DNA of 64,000 nt from Chitinophaga horti (GTDB lineage Bacteria; Bacteroidota; Bacteroidia; Chitinophagales; Chitinophagaceae): contig NZ_CP107006.1 of the NCBI RefSeq assembly GCF_022867795.2, positions 2,418,001 through 2,482,000 of the forward strand. Reading direction: 5' to 3'. Below are positions 49,646 to 59,284 of this stretch, in pieces. The notes under the pieces were generated by a model, which did not search any database, was not told the DNA's origin, and saw only the letters and a list, made by a program, of their open reading frames with translations. The position numbers were made by a program, and so were the translations under genes. The first letter of the stretch is position 1. Each line of letters opens with the position of its first letter.

Positions 49646-52141
49646 ATGCGCTTTCTGCTGATCACACTAGTACTTTTTACCTCTACCTTATATGCTCAAC
49701 GCCGCTCGTCCGTAGTGGCCGATAGTATCCCGACCCGTGGCCTGGACCTGAAAGAAGTCGTTGTCACAGCAAAGGCACCACCCATCACCTATCGCGGCGA
49801 CACTACCGAATACAACGCCGGCAGCTTTAAAGTGAAAGCCGGCGGCGTTGTGGAAGATCTGCTAAAGACCTTACCCGGCCTGCGGGTAGATCGTAACGGT
49901 ATGATCAAGTCCCAGGGCAAACAGGTGCAGCGTGTATTAGTCGACGGCAAGCCCTTCTTCGGCGACGACGCCACGATTGCCACGAAGAACCTGCCGGCAG
50001 ATATGATCGACAAGGTGCAACTCATCGACCAGAAAAGTGAACTGGCGCAGTTTACAGGCGTGGATGACGGACAAAACAACAAAGTGATCAACCTCATCAC
50101 CAAGAAAAACCGGAAGAAAGGTGTATTCGGCAATGTCAATGCCGGCGCAGGATTGAACGAGTTGTACGAAGCGGGAGCGAACATCAACAGCTTCAGCGGC
50201 GAACGCCAGTTATCAGTATTGGCGAAAAGCAACAACATCAACAAATCGGGATTCAGCAATAATGAACTGATACAGATGGCAGCGCGGGATCCCAATGCAT
50301 TGAACAACCTGTCTCCATTAATCATGAATGAACTGATGGGCGGCTTTGGCGATTGGGCGGATGGGGTAACGACGACGCACTATGGCGGCGTCAACTTCAA
50401 CAATGACTGGGGCAGGCGGCTTTCGTGGCATAGCAGCTATTTCTATAACAGTGCAAATACCAGGAACGACTATGCCCGCGAGCGGCAACACTTTCTGGCC
50501 GATACTTCCTGGATTGACGAGCAGCGGGGCCATAGTTTACAACGCAACCACGAGCACCACATAGAAACGACGGCGGAGTTCAGGTTCAATGAGCGCACGT
50601 CTTTGAAGCTCTCGCCCAGGTTCAGTAAGGCCGTATCGGATGCCAGCGAACAGCGGGCGTTTAGCGCCACAACGTTTAACAAACAGCAACTACTGAATGA
50701 AGGCAGGCAGTCTACCCGCTCCCACAACGACACCCGCCGGTTTGATGCAGACCTGCTGTTCCGCCACAAGTTCCGTCGTAAAGGCCATAGCCTGATGGTG
50801 ACACTAAGTCCGGAAGTGTATGAAAGTGATTACACTTACCTGAATCAATCGCAGGCCCGGTACCTGAACGTACGACAGGCAGACTCCACCAACCAGCTTA
50901 CCCGATCTGCAGCCAATAACAGCAACATCGATGGCAAGGCCGTATACACCTTTCCTGTGAACCGGCGCATCCATCTGCAACTGAGTGAGCGGCTGCGATA
51001 CAGCGCGGCAAACACGAACAGGCATGTCAGCAACTTCGATGTGCTAAAACAACAATACACCGATACGGATATACGCTACAGCGACCACTATACTTATCAA
51101 ACACTGGAGCATCATCCCGATTTACTGCTATCGCTGAAAGACCGTAAGCTGTCGCTGTCGGCAGGACTGGCGTACAAGAAGCAAACTATAGGAGCGCTAT
51201 CGTACAGCAAACAGTATGAGATAAACAAAGTATATGGTGCACTACTGCCGCACCTGTTCTTAAAATACCAGCATACGAAATGGCGCAAGACCGAGTTTGA
51301 GTTCCGGCGTGACAGTTATATGCCCGGCATCGGCCAGCTGCAGCCTTTGGAAGACAATTCATCCGCCATGATCACAAGGCGCGGCAATACTGCGCTGCGG
51401 CAAAGCGTCGAGCATCACACCTCCCTGTTCTTCGAAAACAACAGCAAGGACCAAAAACGCTCGCAACACCTGCGCCTGCGTTACAGCGCAAAGCCACAGG
51501 CCGTTACAGACCAGTCTATCCTGGATACACTGACGGGCAGGCAATTGATCTATCCCATTAACGTGAAAGGCAACTACGATGCGGCTTTGGAAAGTGGTGT
51601 TTCTTTTTCTACAGGAAAGAACGGCACTCACATCGACATCAACGCCGGAACCTCGTATGGACATAGCATTGGCTACGTTACCGGGCGAAGGTACTATTCA
51701 GATGAATGGTCAACACAAATAGCCACCAGTAGTGACGTCAACCTCGGCGAATATTTCAGTCTGCACGCAAAAGGCGAAGCTGCCTATCACGACCGCCGGT
51801 TTGGTACTGCGAAACAGCTGTCGTGGACGTTCTCGTATGAACTATCACCCGCGCTAAAGCTATCCAGGGGACTTTCAGTTGAAGCCTCTCTGCTAAGCCG
51901 CCTCAACACAGGTCTGAGCAATGGGTACAATACGAATGTGCGGCTGCTGCACGGGCGCCTGCATCAAACCATTGGAAAAGCTTTTTCCCTGGAGCTTTCC
52001 GGCCGTGACTTACTGAACCAGCACAAAAACATTCGCAGGACAGCCGGTAACGGTTATGTGGAAGACGTTCGGGGCAGCGTACCTGGCAGGTATTTTCTTT
52101 TGAGTGTGGCTTACAAACTCAGCGTATTTCCAACTAAATAA
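49646..52141 (+). CDS. TonB-dependent-receptor-like outer membrane barrel
   Basis: 831 residues from MRFLLITLVLFTSTLYAQ, a signal peptide. A plug-like domain (LDLKEVVVTAKAPPITYRGD, LLKTLPGLRVDRNG, VQRVLVDGKPFFGDD) is followed by a long beta-barrel. The region resembles the non-SusC outer-membrane receptors with an N-terminal plug that are common in Bacteroidota. No SusD partner is present, and the usual carboxypeptidase-like sandwich is missing. Next to the two-component system and upstream of a GLPGLI-like gene, it is likely the regulated target of that system. The substrate is unknown. Confidence 0.88.
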   Translation: MRFLLITLVLFTSTLYAQRRSSVVADSIPTRGLDLKEVVVTAKAPPITYRGDTTEYNAGSFKVKAGGVVEDLLKTLPGLRVDRNGMIKSQGKQVQRVLVDGKPFFGDDATIATKNLPADMIDKVQLIDQKSELAQFTGVDDGQNNKVINLITKKNRKKGVFGNVNAGAGLNELYEAGANINSFSGERQLSVLAKSNNINKSGFSNNELIQMAARDPNALNNLSPLIMNELMGGFGDWADGVTTTHYGGVNFNNDWGRRLSWHSSYFYNSANTRNDYARERQHFLADTSWIDEQRGHSLQRNHEHHIETTAEFRFNERTSLKLSPRFSKAVSDASEQRAFSATTFNKQQLLNEGRQSTRSHNDTRRFDADLLFRHKFRRKGHSLMVTLSPEVYESDYTYLNQSQARYLNVRQADSTNQLTRSAANNSNIDGKAVYTFPVNRRIHLQLSERLRYSAANTNRHVSNFDVLKQQYTDTDIRYSDHYTYQTLEHHPDLLLSLKDRKLSLSAGLAYKKQTIGALSYSKQYEINKVYGALLPHLFLKYQHTKWRKTEFEFRRDSYMPGIGQLQPLEDNSSAMITRRGNTALRQSVEHHTSLFFENNSKDQKRSQHLRLRYSAKPQAVTDQSILDTLTGRQLIYPINVKGNYDAALESGVSFSTGKNGTHIDINAGTSYGHSIGYVTGRRYYSDEWSTQIATSSDVNLGEYFSLHAKGEAAYHDRRFGTAKQLSWTFSYELSPALKLSRGLSVEASLLSRLNTGLSNGYNTNVRLLHGRLHQTIGKAFSLELSGRDLLNQHKNIRRTAGNGYVEDVRGSVPGRYFLLSVAYKLSVFPTK

Positions 52142-52151
52142 TCATAAATCC

Positions 52152-52851
52152 ATGCAACACTACCGCAAACTATTAGCCGCGGCCATGCTGATGATGACAG
52201 GCAGCAGCATCAACGCGCAAGACAGAACACAGGGCGAGATCACTTACACCATCCGCATTCCGATGGGCGACCGCATGAAGTTCTCACAGCCGGAACTCGC
52301 AGGCGTGTTTCCAGAAGTGCTGGAGCGCGAGGCCGTACTCATTTACCGGGATAAACAGGCCCTCATCAACACCGCCACCCAGCAAGAGATCACCAGCGAT
52401 GATGGCAATGTAAAACTTATGATCTCCAGTGGTGGCGACGAAGCCCAGGCCTACCTGAACATGAACACGAAACGACTCTCCTACCTCGTGAATCTCCAGG
52501 GAAAAATATCTATATAAAGGCAAATTTGCGCCAGGCCGGGATACTACCGAGACGAGCGTTTCGAAGGAAACGGGTGAGACGAGGAAAATACTGGGCTACG
52601 AATGTCGTAAAGTAGTAGCGACACGCGGCAAGACCGTTGTCACCTATTGGTACACCACCGCAATACCTGCACTGGGCAGCCCGTTCGGCGCGATGAGCGA
52701 TAAGGGCGTGGTGTTACAGATGGACAGCGAACCGCTTTCATTCAAAGCCGATGAGGTGCGTTTCAGGAAAGTAGCAGCGAGTGAGGTAGCGGAACCGACA
52801 GGGTTGCCGGTGATTTATGAGAAGGAGTATGCGGAGTTGAAGGGGCAGTAA
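52152..52851 (+). pseudogene. GLPGLI-like exported protein, frameshifted
   Basis: The gene starts at ATG 52152 (MQHYRKLLAAAMLMM), with a signal peptide ending INAQ. The frame closes at a TAA at 52515-52517. Removing one A from the run of five at 52502-52506 restores a continuous frame to the TAA at 52849-52851, giving about 232 residues: ...NLQGKYLYKGKFAPGRDTTE... and later ILGYECRKVVA, TVVTYWYTTAIPALGSPFG and VVLQMDSEPLSF. This layout resembles the GLPGLI family (exported, often beside an outer-membrane receptor); the GLPGLI motif itself is not conserved. It begins 10 bp after the barrel gene. Either a real disruption or a base-calling error. Confidence 0.8.
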
Positions 52852-52858
52852 CCGGCGG

Positions 52859-52888
52859 ATGAGTAGCCTGTTTCACCGGGCTACTCAT
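52859..52888. repeat. Hairpin spanning the DUF72 stop codon
   Basis: ATGAGTAGCC (52859-52868) pairs with GGCTACTCAT (52879-52888), a perfect 10-bp stem with a 10-nt loop. There is no T-tract on either side. It separates the two convergent genes. Confidence 0.6.
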
Positions 52889-53627
52889 GCTCCCTCACCA
52901 GTCTGTCCAACTCCCCTAAATTCGCCACTGCATCCCCAATGGTATTATTAAAATACACGAACACCTCCTTCCCTTCGCGCAGCCATCCCCGTATGCTTGC
53001 GGCATACTCCTCCAATTGCATTGGTGTATATCCGCCACGGTAATCCCCTGCCGGGCCGTGGAACCGCAGGTACACAAAATCGGCACCGGCATTCAGCCGG
53101 CTGTTGCGCGACTTGGGAATGTCGTGCAACACCACACTACAACGATATTCATCCGCCAGTTCATACGTTTCGCCAATATACCACGACGGATGCCTGAACT
53201 CCAGTGCCACCCGCCAGCCACGGTGGTCACCGATCGTATCGAGCAAAGCTTCGAGCTGCCCGAACGCGTCGACGGTGGTGGAGGGCGGGAACTGGATGAG
53301 CAGGCTGCCTTTCTTACTGCCTGCACCATCTATCACGTTCATAAAATGATGCACGGCCGCCGGGTCAAATGCCAGTTGCTTCACATGCGTGATGTCGCGG
53401 TGCAGTTTGAAGGTGAAGCGAAAATCGGCTGGTGTTTCGCGGGCCCAGCGATTAATAGTGACTGCCTGGGGTACTTTATAGAACGAGCTGTTGACCTCGA
53501 TGCTGCTGAACAGCGATGCGTAGTAACAAAGTCGCGATTTGTCCCGGTAGTCGGGAGGGAATGCCTGTTTGTTCGGGACCGGCAAAACCAGGCCGCTGGT
53601 GCCGGACCAATAAAATCCTTTCCACAT
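52881..53627 (-). CDS. DUF72 domain protein (YecE-like)
   Basis: 248 residues from ATG 53627 (MWKGFYWSGTSGLVLPV), which best fits the family N-terminus; in-frame ATGs at 53663 and 53708 are possible. DUF72 is a TIM-barrel family. Characteristic stretches are the early ASLFSSIEVNSSFYKVP, DFRFTFKLHRDITHVKQL, LLIQFPPSTTVD, VALEFRHPSWY and the late YLRFHGPAGDYRGGYT. Its reaction is unknown. Cytoplasmic. It is divergent from the M16 protease gene and converges on the frameshifted gene through a shared hairpin. Confidence 0.88.
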   Translation of the reverse strand: MWKGFYWSGTSGLVLPVPNKQAFPPDYRDKSRLCYYASLFSSIEVNSSFYKVPQAVTINRWARETPADFRFTFKLHRDITHVKQLAFDPAAVHHFMNVIDGAGSKKGSLLIQFPPSTTVDAFGQLEALLDTIGDHRGWRVALEFRHPSWYIGETYELADEYRCSVVLHDIPKSRNSRLNAGADFVYLRFHGPAGDYRGGYTPMQLEEYAASIRGWLREGKEVFVYFNNTIGDAVANLGELDRLVREHE

Positions 53628-53839
53628 ACCGGGAGCATGGCAAAAATCCTTCCAGGCGGCCATGGGAGGCGATCTGTGGTGTAAAATGGAGGGCGGTACA
53701 TCCTTCAATCCGGCCGCTCATCCTTCCCAACCCTTTTCTGCTAACGGGAGAAGTATTATATTTAGCATCCCGTTTCCCAAAAGGGGTAACAATGAATAAG
53801 TTACAGCATCGAAATCAAAACCAAACCATTACTGCTCAC

Positions 53840-56671
53840 ATGAGTAAAAAATTCCTTGTGCTGGCCCTGATCGCCGGCGCCAGCTTCCAATCATTTGCAC
53901 AGACGCAAAAAAAGGCCGCTCCTGTTGCAGCCGCTACAGAAGTAATGCCTGTAGACCCTGCCGTTAAGATCGGCAAACTGCCGAACGGCCTTACTTACTA
54001 CATCCGCAAAAATGCCGAGCCGAAAAACCGCGCAGTACTCTTCATGGCCGTGAAAGCGGGTTCCCTGATGGAGACCGATGCGCAGCAAGGCCTCGCACAC
54101 TTTGCCGAACACATGTCTTTTAACGGCACGAAGGACTTCCCTAAAAATGAACTGATCAACTACCTCCAGAAGGCAGGCGTGAAGTTTGGGGCCGACCTGA
54201 ATGCCTACACCGGCTTTGACCAAACGGTGTACCAGCTGCCGATCCCGACAGACAGCGTAGCGCTGTTCCACAATGGCTTCAAAATCCTGGCTAACTGGGC
54301 AGGATATGTAACCATGGACGATTCGGAGATCGACGCGGAAAGAGGTATTATCGTGGAAGAAGAACGTGCCCGTGGTAAAAACGCACAGTCCCGCATGCAG
54401 AAAGAACTGCTGCCGGTATTGCTGAAAGGTTCGCGTTACGAAAACCGTCTGCCGATCGGTAAACTGGAAGTGATCCAGTCATTCCCGAAAGAAGAAATGC
54501 GCAATTTCTATAAAGACTGGTACCGACCAAACCTGCAGGGTGTAATCGCCGTAGGCGACTTTGATCCTGTAGAAGTGGAAAAGCTGATCAAGGAAAACTT
54601 TGGTCCGCTGAAAAACCCGGCCAATCCGAAACCAGCTGTTGCCTACACATTGCCAGACAATCCAACGCCACTGTACAAACTGGTAACAGATGTGGAGTTC
54701 CCCTATCATGTAGCGATGGTCATGATGCGTCACAAAGGCGCAACTACCAAAACGGTGGCCGATGCCCGTAAGAACATGGTGGTTAGTATGATCAACAACA
54801 TGCTGACTGCACGTCTCAACGAGATCAAACAGAAAGGTAATGCACCATTCCTGGAGGCGCAGTTCAGCTCCGGTCCTTACCAGGGTGGTATGATCCCCGG
54901 CACCGATGCGACCAGCGTTGTAGCAGTATCGAAAAATGCGGAGGAAATGAGCAGTGCACTGAAAGCTGTAATGGCAGAAGTAGAGCGCATGGCACAATTC
55001 GGCTTTACCGCTCCTGAGCTGGAAGTGATGAAGAAAAATATTGAAGCCGGCAACGAGAAAGGTTACCTGGAAAGAGACAAAACACCGTCTGCTTCTTACG
55101 TGCAGCAATACCTGAAAAACTTCCTCACCGGCTCCGCGATCACTTCCGCTGATTACCGTTACGAGCTGAATAAAAAGCTGCTGTCGACCATCACCCTGGC
55201 CGAAGTAAATGCAGCGGCGAAGGCGCTGACTAAACAGCAGAACGTAGCCATCATCATTCAGGCGCCTGAGAAGGACAAAGCTAAAATGCCAACAGAGGCG
55301 CAGGTACTCGCAACGATCAAAGACGCTGCGAAAGGCCTTACGCCTTATGTAGACAATACCGTGAATAAACCTTTGCTGGAAAAGCAACCAGTTGCCGGTA
55401 AAATTGTGAGCGAAGAAAAACTCCAGGGCCTGGATGTTACGAAGCTGAAATTTTCTAACGGTGTAACAGTGCTGCTGAAACCTACAACCTTCAGGAATGA
55501 CCAGATCCAGTTCGCCTCTTTTGGCGCGGGCGGTACATCCCTGGCGGATGACAAACTGGTAGAAGTAGTAGGCTACACCGGCAATATCGGTAGCGATGGT
55601 ATCGGCGATTTCGACAACACGCAGCTGCGCAAACTGCTGGCGGGCAACACGGCTAACGTAGCGCCTTATATCAGCGACCTTCACCAGGGCTTTAACGGTG
55701 GCGCATCACCCAAAGACCTGGAAACAGCACTGCAGCTGGTATACGCTTATGCCACCAATCCAAGAAAAGACCAGGCGGCGTTTAAGCAGAACATGGACGA
55801 TTTCCGTGTGATGCTGACCAACAAGAACGTTACGCCGGAAGCAGCTTACAAAGACACCATGAACGCGGTATTCACTTCTTACGCAGAACGTGAAAAAACG
55901 CCGGAAGTAGCTGACCTGCAGAAGATCTCCCTGGATAAGTCGTTCGAGTTCTATAAAGATCGTTTCTCCGATGCGAGCGGCCAGACCTTCGTATTCGTGG
56001 GCAACTTTGACGTAGAGAAAATTAAACCGTTGCTGGCAACTTACCTGGGTGGCCTGCCATCTACCGGCCGCAATGAGCAGTATATCGACCGCGGTATTCG
56101 TCCGCTGCCAGGCAAAGTTGAAAAAACCGTACGCAGAGGTATTGAAGATAAAGCTTCTGTACAGCTGACGTTCCACGGCAAATTCGACTACTCTGTAGAA
56201 AACAACCTGCAGCTGAATGCCCTGAGCGACATCCTCGAGTTCAAAGTACTGGAGCGCCTGCGCGAAAAAGAGAGCGGTGTTTACACACCAAATGTTGGCT
56301 TCTCTGCCAGCAAACTGCCTACGCCTTACTACTCGATCTCCATCTCCTTTAACTGCGCCACTGCCAACGTTGACAAACTTGTCGCTGCTGCATTGGACGA
56401 AGTGGAGCTGCTGAAAAAGAACGGCGCTACTGAAACAGACGTAGAAAAGTTCAAAGCCGAAACACAACGCGCACAGGAACTGAACCTGCGTGAAAACGGT
56501 TACTGGCTGAGCTACCTTACTTCTAAATACAGGAACGGTGACGATCCGTTAAGCCTGCTTACCTTCAACGAGCGCCTGAAGCTGGTTACGCCTGCTTCTG
56601 TGAAAGCGACTGCTGAAAAATACCTCAGCGGCAGCAACTTCGTAAGAGGTGTGTTGGTGCCTGAAAAATAG
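53840..56671 (+). CDS. Secreted M16 metalloprotease
   Basis: 943 residues from ATG 53840 (MSKKFLVLALIAGASFQSFAQ), a signal peptide; an in-frame ATG at 53792 gives a poorer one. The zinc site of the first M16 domain is HFAEH (His87, Glu90, His91) with the distal Glu167 in DAERGIIVEEE. Two more M16 domains follow, the last (KLKFSNGVTVLLKP...) without the HxxEH motif, so the protein is a two-repeat clamshell of the pitrilysin/PqqL type. It degrades peptides in the periplasm. A terminator lies 23 bp downstream, and the gene is monocistronic. Confidence 0.93.
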   Translation: MSKKFLVLALIAGASFQSFAQTQKKAAPVAAATEVMPVDPAVKIGKLPNGLTYYIRKNAEPKNRAVLFMAVKAGSLMETDAQQGLAHFAEHMSFNGTKDFPKNELINYLQKAGVKFGADLNAYTGFDQTVYQLPIPTDSVALFHNGFKILANWAGYVTMDDSEIDAERGIIVEEERARGKNAQSRMQKELLPVLLKGSRYENRLPIGKLEVIQSFPKEEMRNFYKDWYRPNLQGVIAVGDFDPVEVEKLIKENFGPLKNPANPKPAVAYTLPDNPTPLYKLVTDVEFPYHVAMVMMRHKGATTKTVADARKNMVVSMINNMLTARLNEIKQKGNAPFLEAQFSSGPYQGGMIPGTDATSVVAVSKNAEEMSSALKAVMAEVERMAQFGFTAPELEVMKKNIEAGNEKGYLERDKTPSASYVQQYLKNFLTGSAITSADYRYELNKKLLSTITLAEVNAAAKALTKQQNVAIIIQAPEKDKAKMPTEAQVLATIKDAAKGLTPYVDNTVNKPLLEKQPVAGKIVSEEKLQGLDVTKLKFSNGVTVLLKPTTFRNDQIQFASFGAGGTSLADDKLVEVVGYTGNIGSDGIGDFDNTQLRKLLAGNTANVAPYISDLHQGFNGGASPKDLETALQLVYAYATNPRKDQAAFKQNMDDFRVMLTNKNVTPEAAYKDTMNAVFTSYAEREKTPEVADLQKISLDKSFEFYKDRFSDASGQTFVFVGNFDVEKIKPLLATYLGGLPSTGRNEQYIDRGIRPLPGKVEKTVRRGIEDKASVQLTFHGKFDYSVENNLQLNALSDILEFKVLERLREKESGVYTPNVGFSASKLPTPYYSISISFNCATANVDKLVAAALDEVELLKKNGATETDVEKFKAETQRAQELNLRENGYWLSYLTSKYRNGDDPLSLLTFNERLKLVTPASVKATAEKYLSGSNFVRGVLVPEK

Positions 56672-56693
56672 CGCTGATATCATTTGAATACTC

Positions 56694-56726
56694 AAGGGCT
56701 GGTTTATGGACCAGCCCTTTCTTTTT
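56694..56726 (+). terminator. Intrinsic terminator of the M16 gene
   Basis: AAGGGCTGGT (56694-56703) with ACCAGCCCTT (56710-56719), perfect 10-bp stem, 6-nt loop, followed by TCTTTTTG. Confidence 0.9.
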
Positions 56727-56870
56727 GCCCGCTCCCGTACAATCACCTGTCCGATTCCGGACGAATCTAAACCCTAACCTGTCAACTGTCAACCACTTAG
56801 CGATTGGCATAACCCTTGGGCGAACCTCATATGACGTGTGCGGTTGATCACCCTTTACAAATCGCAAAAC

Positions 56871-59246
56871 ATGCTTTACAACTACCTGAAGATCGCCTGG
56901 CGCAGCCTGTTGAAAGACCGCCAATTCTCCTTGCTCAACCTTGTGGGCCTTTCAACCGGACTTGCCACTACCCTGCTGATATGGCTGTGGGTAAGCGACG
57001 AGCGGCAAGTAGACCGCTTTCACCAGCACAGCGATCGTTTGTACCAGGTGATGCAGCACACGAAAGAGGAAGCCGGTATCAGCACCACTCCCAATACACC
57101 GGGCTTGCTGGCGGATGCACTGGCAAGAGAATTACCTGAAGTAGAACGCGCCGTCACCGTGGTTACACCTTCCTGGTTTTCGGCGGATGCGGTTATAGCG
57201 CTGGGCGATACCCGCATGAAGGCCGCGGCACAGTTTGCGGGCGGCGATTACCTTAGCATGTTTACGTACAAAGTGCTGCAGGGCGATACTGCGCGATTGC
57301 GGAACGACCGTCGCACGATTGCCATCTCCGACCAGCTGGCAGCAAAACTATATCCGGGGGCTCAGGCTCTGGGCCGCACGGCGAAATTCCTGTTCAATGA
57401 ATTTAGTGGCGACTATGTAATCGCAGCCGTGTTCGAAAAGCCACGGCACACCAGCTCCGACCCGTTTGATGTGTTGTTCAGTTACGATCTCTTTCTCGAG
57501 AAAAGAACCTACCTGCGGGAATGGGGCAACAGCGATCCGGCCACCTATGTTTTGTTGCGTGAGGAAGCGGATGCAGGCGTCTTTAAGCGGAAGCTCGCAG
57601 GCTTTTATGCTGACAGGAAGCTGAACCCTGGCAGCAGCCTTTCCTCCAGGCTTTACGCCGATAAATACTTGTACGACCAATATACGAATGGTGTAGTGTC
57701 CGGCGGCCGCATCACCTATGTAAAACTATTCACACTCATCGCCGCCTTTATCCTTTTTATCGCTTGTATCAACTTCACGAATCTGTCAACCGCCCGTGCG
57801 GCCAGGCGGATGAAGGAAACAGGCATCCGTAAAGTAGCAGGTGCAACCCGCGGCCACCTGGTGTTGCAACATTTGGGGGAATCGATGCTGATCAGCATTT
57901 GTGCACTGTGCCTCGCAGTAGGATTACTATTCCTGTTGTTGCCGGCATTTAATCAGCTGACGGGCAAAAACCTCTTGTTGCGGCCGGACTTCCGGCTACT
58001 GGCAGCACTCGCAGGATTTACGCTGATCACGGGCGTATTGGCAGGGAGCTATCCGGCGCTGTACATATCCGGATTTAAGCCCGCATTGGCGCTGAAAGGC
58101 ATATTTAAGTCCGGCCCCGGAGAAGCCTGGGTGCGAAAAGGCCTGGTAGTGTTCCAGTTTACGGTATCCGTAATGGCCATTTGCGCGGTGACCGTCATTT
58201 ACAGGCAGATACATTTTATCCAGTCGAAAAACCTGGGTTATAATCGTGAGCAGATCATTCATTTTGAAATACCACTCGAGATGGACTCCGCCAAACTCGC
58301 AGCGGCAGAAAGCTTTGTGGCGGCCGTGAGACAGCTGCCTGGGGTTGTAGCAGCTTCAAGTTATGGACACGATTTGCTGGGGCAACACGGCGCGGTAGGC
58401 GATCTGCAATGGCCGGGCAAACCCGCGGACAAAAATGTCAACCTGGCCAACCTCGAAGTAGGTTTCCGGTTTTTACAGACCACCGGCATCCAGCTAAAAG
58501 AAGGCAGGTATTTCTCTGAGAACGCGAATGCCTCTCGCGAGCTAATTCTAAACGAATCGGCTATAAAAGCGATGGGACTTACAGATGCAATTGGTAAAAC
58601 TGTAAAACTCTGGGGCAACGATCGCGAAATCGTCGGCATTGCGAAAGACTTTCATTTTCAATCACTTTACCATCCCGTTACGCCCTGCTTTTTCCAGGCG
58701 TACCCGGTCATGCCAAATGTGATCGTAAAAATACGGCCAGACCAGCAACAGGCCGCTATCGCCGCGGTGAAAGCCGAGTATGGCGACTTCTTCCAATCTC
58801 TTCCGTTCGATTACCGGTTTATGGATGATGAATACCAGGCGATGTATGCTTCCGAGCAGCGCGTGGCCGTGTTGTCGAAGTACTTCTCCGCACTGGCGGT
58901 ACTCATCTCCTGCCTGGGTTTATTCGGGCTGGCGGCCTTTACGGCACAGAAGCGCCGGAAAGAGATCGGCATCCGGAAAGTGCTGGGAGCTACGGTGAGC
59001 AGTGTGGTGTTATTACTATCGAAAGATTTCCTGCGGCTGTTACTGATCTCCGTGCTGATCGCGTTTCCACTTATCGGTTACATCATGCACGAATGGCTAA
59101 ACCACTTTGCTTACAGCGTAGGGCTCGGACCGGAAATATTCCTGCTGGCCGCAGCTGCCATGGCGCTGGTTACGTTGGCGACGATCAGCTTCCAGTCGTT
59201 GAAAGCGGCGCTAGTCAACCCGGTGAAGTCTTTACAATCTACCTGA
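56871..59246 (+). CDS. FtsX-type ABC transporter permease (MacB-like)
   Basis: 791 residues from ATG 56871 (MLYNYLKIAWRSLLKDRQFS), the standard start of this Bacteroidota family. It has an N-terminal membrane segment, a large MacB periplasmic domain (LWVSDERQVDRFHQHS onward), a central three-helix FtsX unit (FNLSTARAARRMKETGIRKVAG), a second periplasmic domain and a C-terminal FtsX unit (AFTAQKRRKEIGIRKVLGA). The duplicated ETGIRK/EIGIRK cytoplasmic motif couples to an ATPase, but no ABC ATPase gene is adjacent. It probably takes part in lipoprotein or peptide export or in mechanotransmission. The in-frame ATG at 56838 is less likely. Confidence 0.92.
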   Translation: MLYNYLKIAWRSLLKDRQFSLLNLVGLSTGLATTLLIWLWVSDERQVDRFHQHSDRLYQVMQHTKEEAGISTTPNTPGLLADALARELPEVERAVTVVTPSWFSADAVIALGDTRMKAAAQFAGGDYLSMFTYKVLQGDTARLRNDRRTIAISDQLAAKLYPGAQALGRTAKFLFNEFSGDYVIAAVFEKPRHTSSDPFDVLFSYDLFLEKRTYLREWGNSDPATYVLLREEADAGVFKRKLAGFYADRKLNPGSSLSSRLYADKYLYDQYTNGVVSGGRITYVKLFTLIAAFILFIACINFTNLSTARAARRMKETGIRKVAGATRGHLVLQHLGESMLISICALCLAVGLLFLLLPAFNQLTGKNLLLRPDFRLLAALAGFTLITGVLAGSYPALYISGFKPALALKGIFKSGPGEAWVRKGLVVFQFTVSVMAICAVTVIYRQIHFIQSKNLGYNREQIIHFEIPLEMDSAKLAAAESFVAAVRQLPGVVAASSYGHDLLGQHGAVGDLQWPGKPADKNVNLANLEVGFRFLQTTGIQLKEGRYFSENANASRELILNESAIKAMGLTDAIGKTVKLWGNDREIVGIAKDFHFQSLYHPVTPCFFQAYPVMPNVIVKIRPDQQQAAIAAVKAEYGDFFQSLPFDYRFMDDEYQAMYASEQRVAVLSKYFSALAVLISCLGLFGLAAFTAQKRRKEIGIRKVLGATVSSVVLLLSKDFLRLLLISVLIAFPLIGYIMHEWLNHFAYSVGLGPEIFLLAAAAMALVTLATISFQSLKAALVNPVKSLQST

Positions 59247-59252
59247 TAAAAA

Positions 59253-59284
59253 AAGCCGGCCCTGTAACGGGCCGGCTTATGCTT
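59253..59284. terminator. Bidirectional terminator
   Basis: AAGCCGGCCC (59253-59262) with GGGCCGGCTT (59269-59278), a perfect 10-bp stem and 6-nt loop. A-run on the left, T-rich on the right; it serves the permease and the convergent GH92 gene. Confidence 0.88.

Noticed and set aside
54479..55684. Open frame of 401 codons on the minus strand
   Set aside because: It lies wholly inside the M16 protease gene on the other strand, is rich in Cys, Phe, Arg and His as expected of a shadow frame, and has no recognisable domain or start context.
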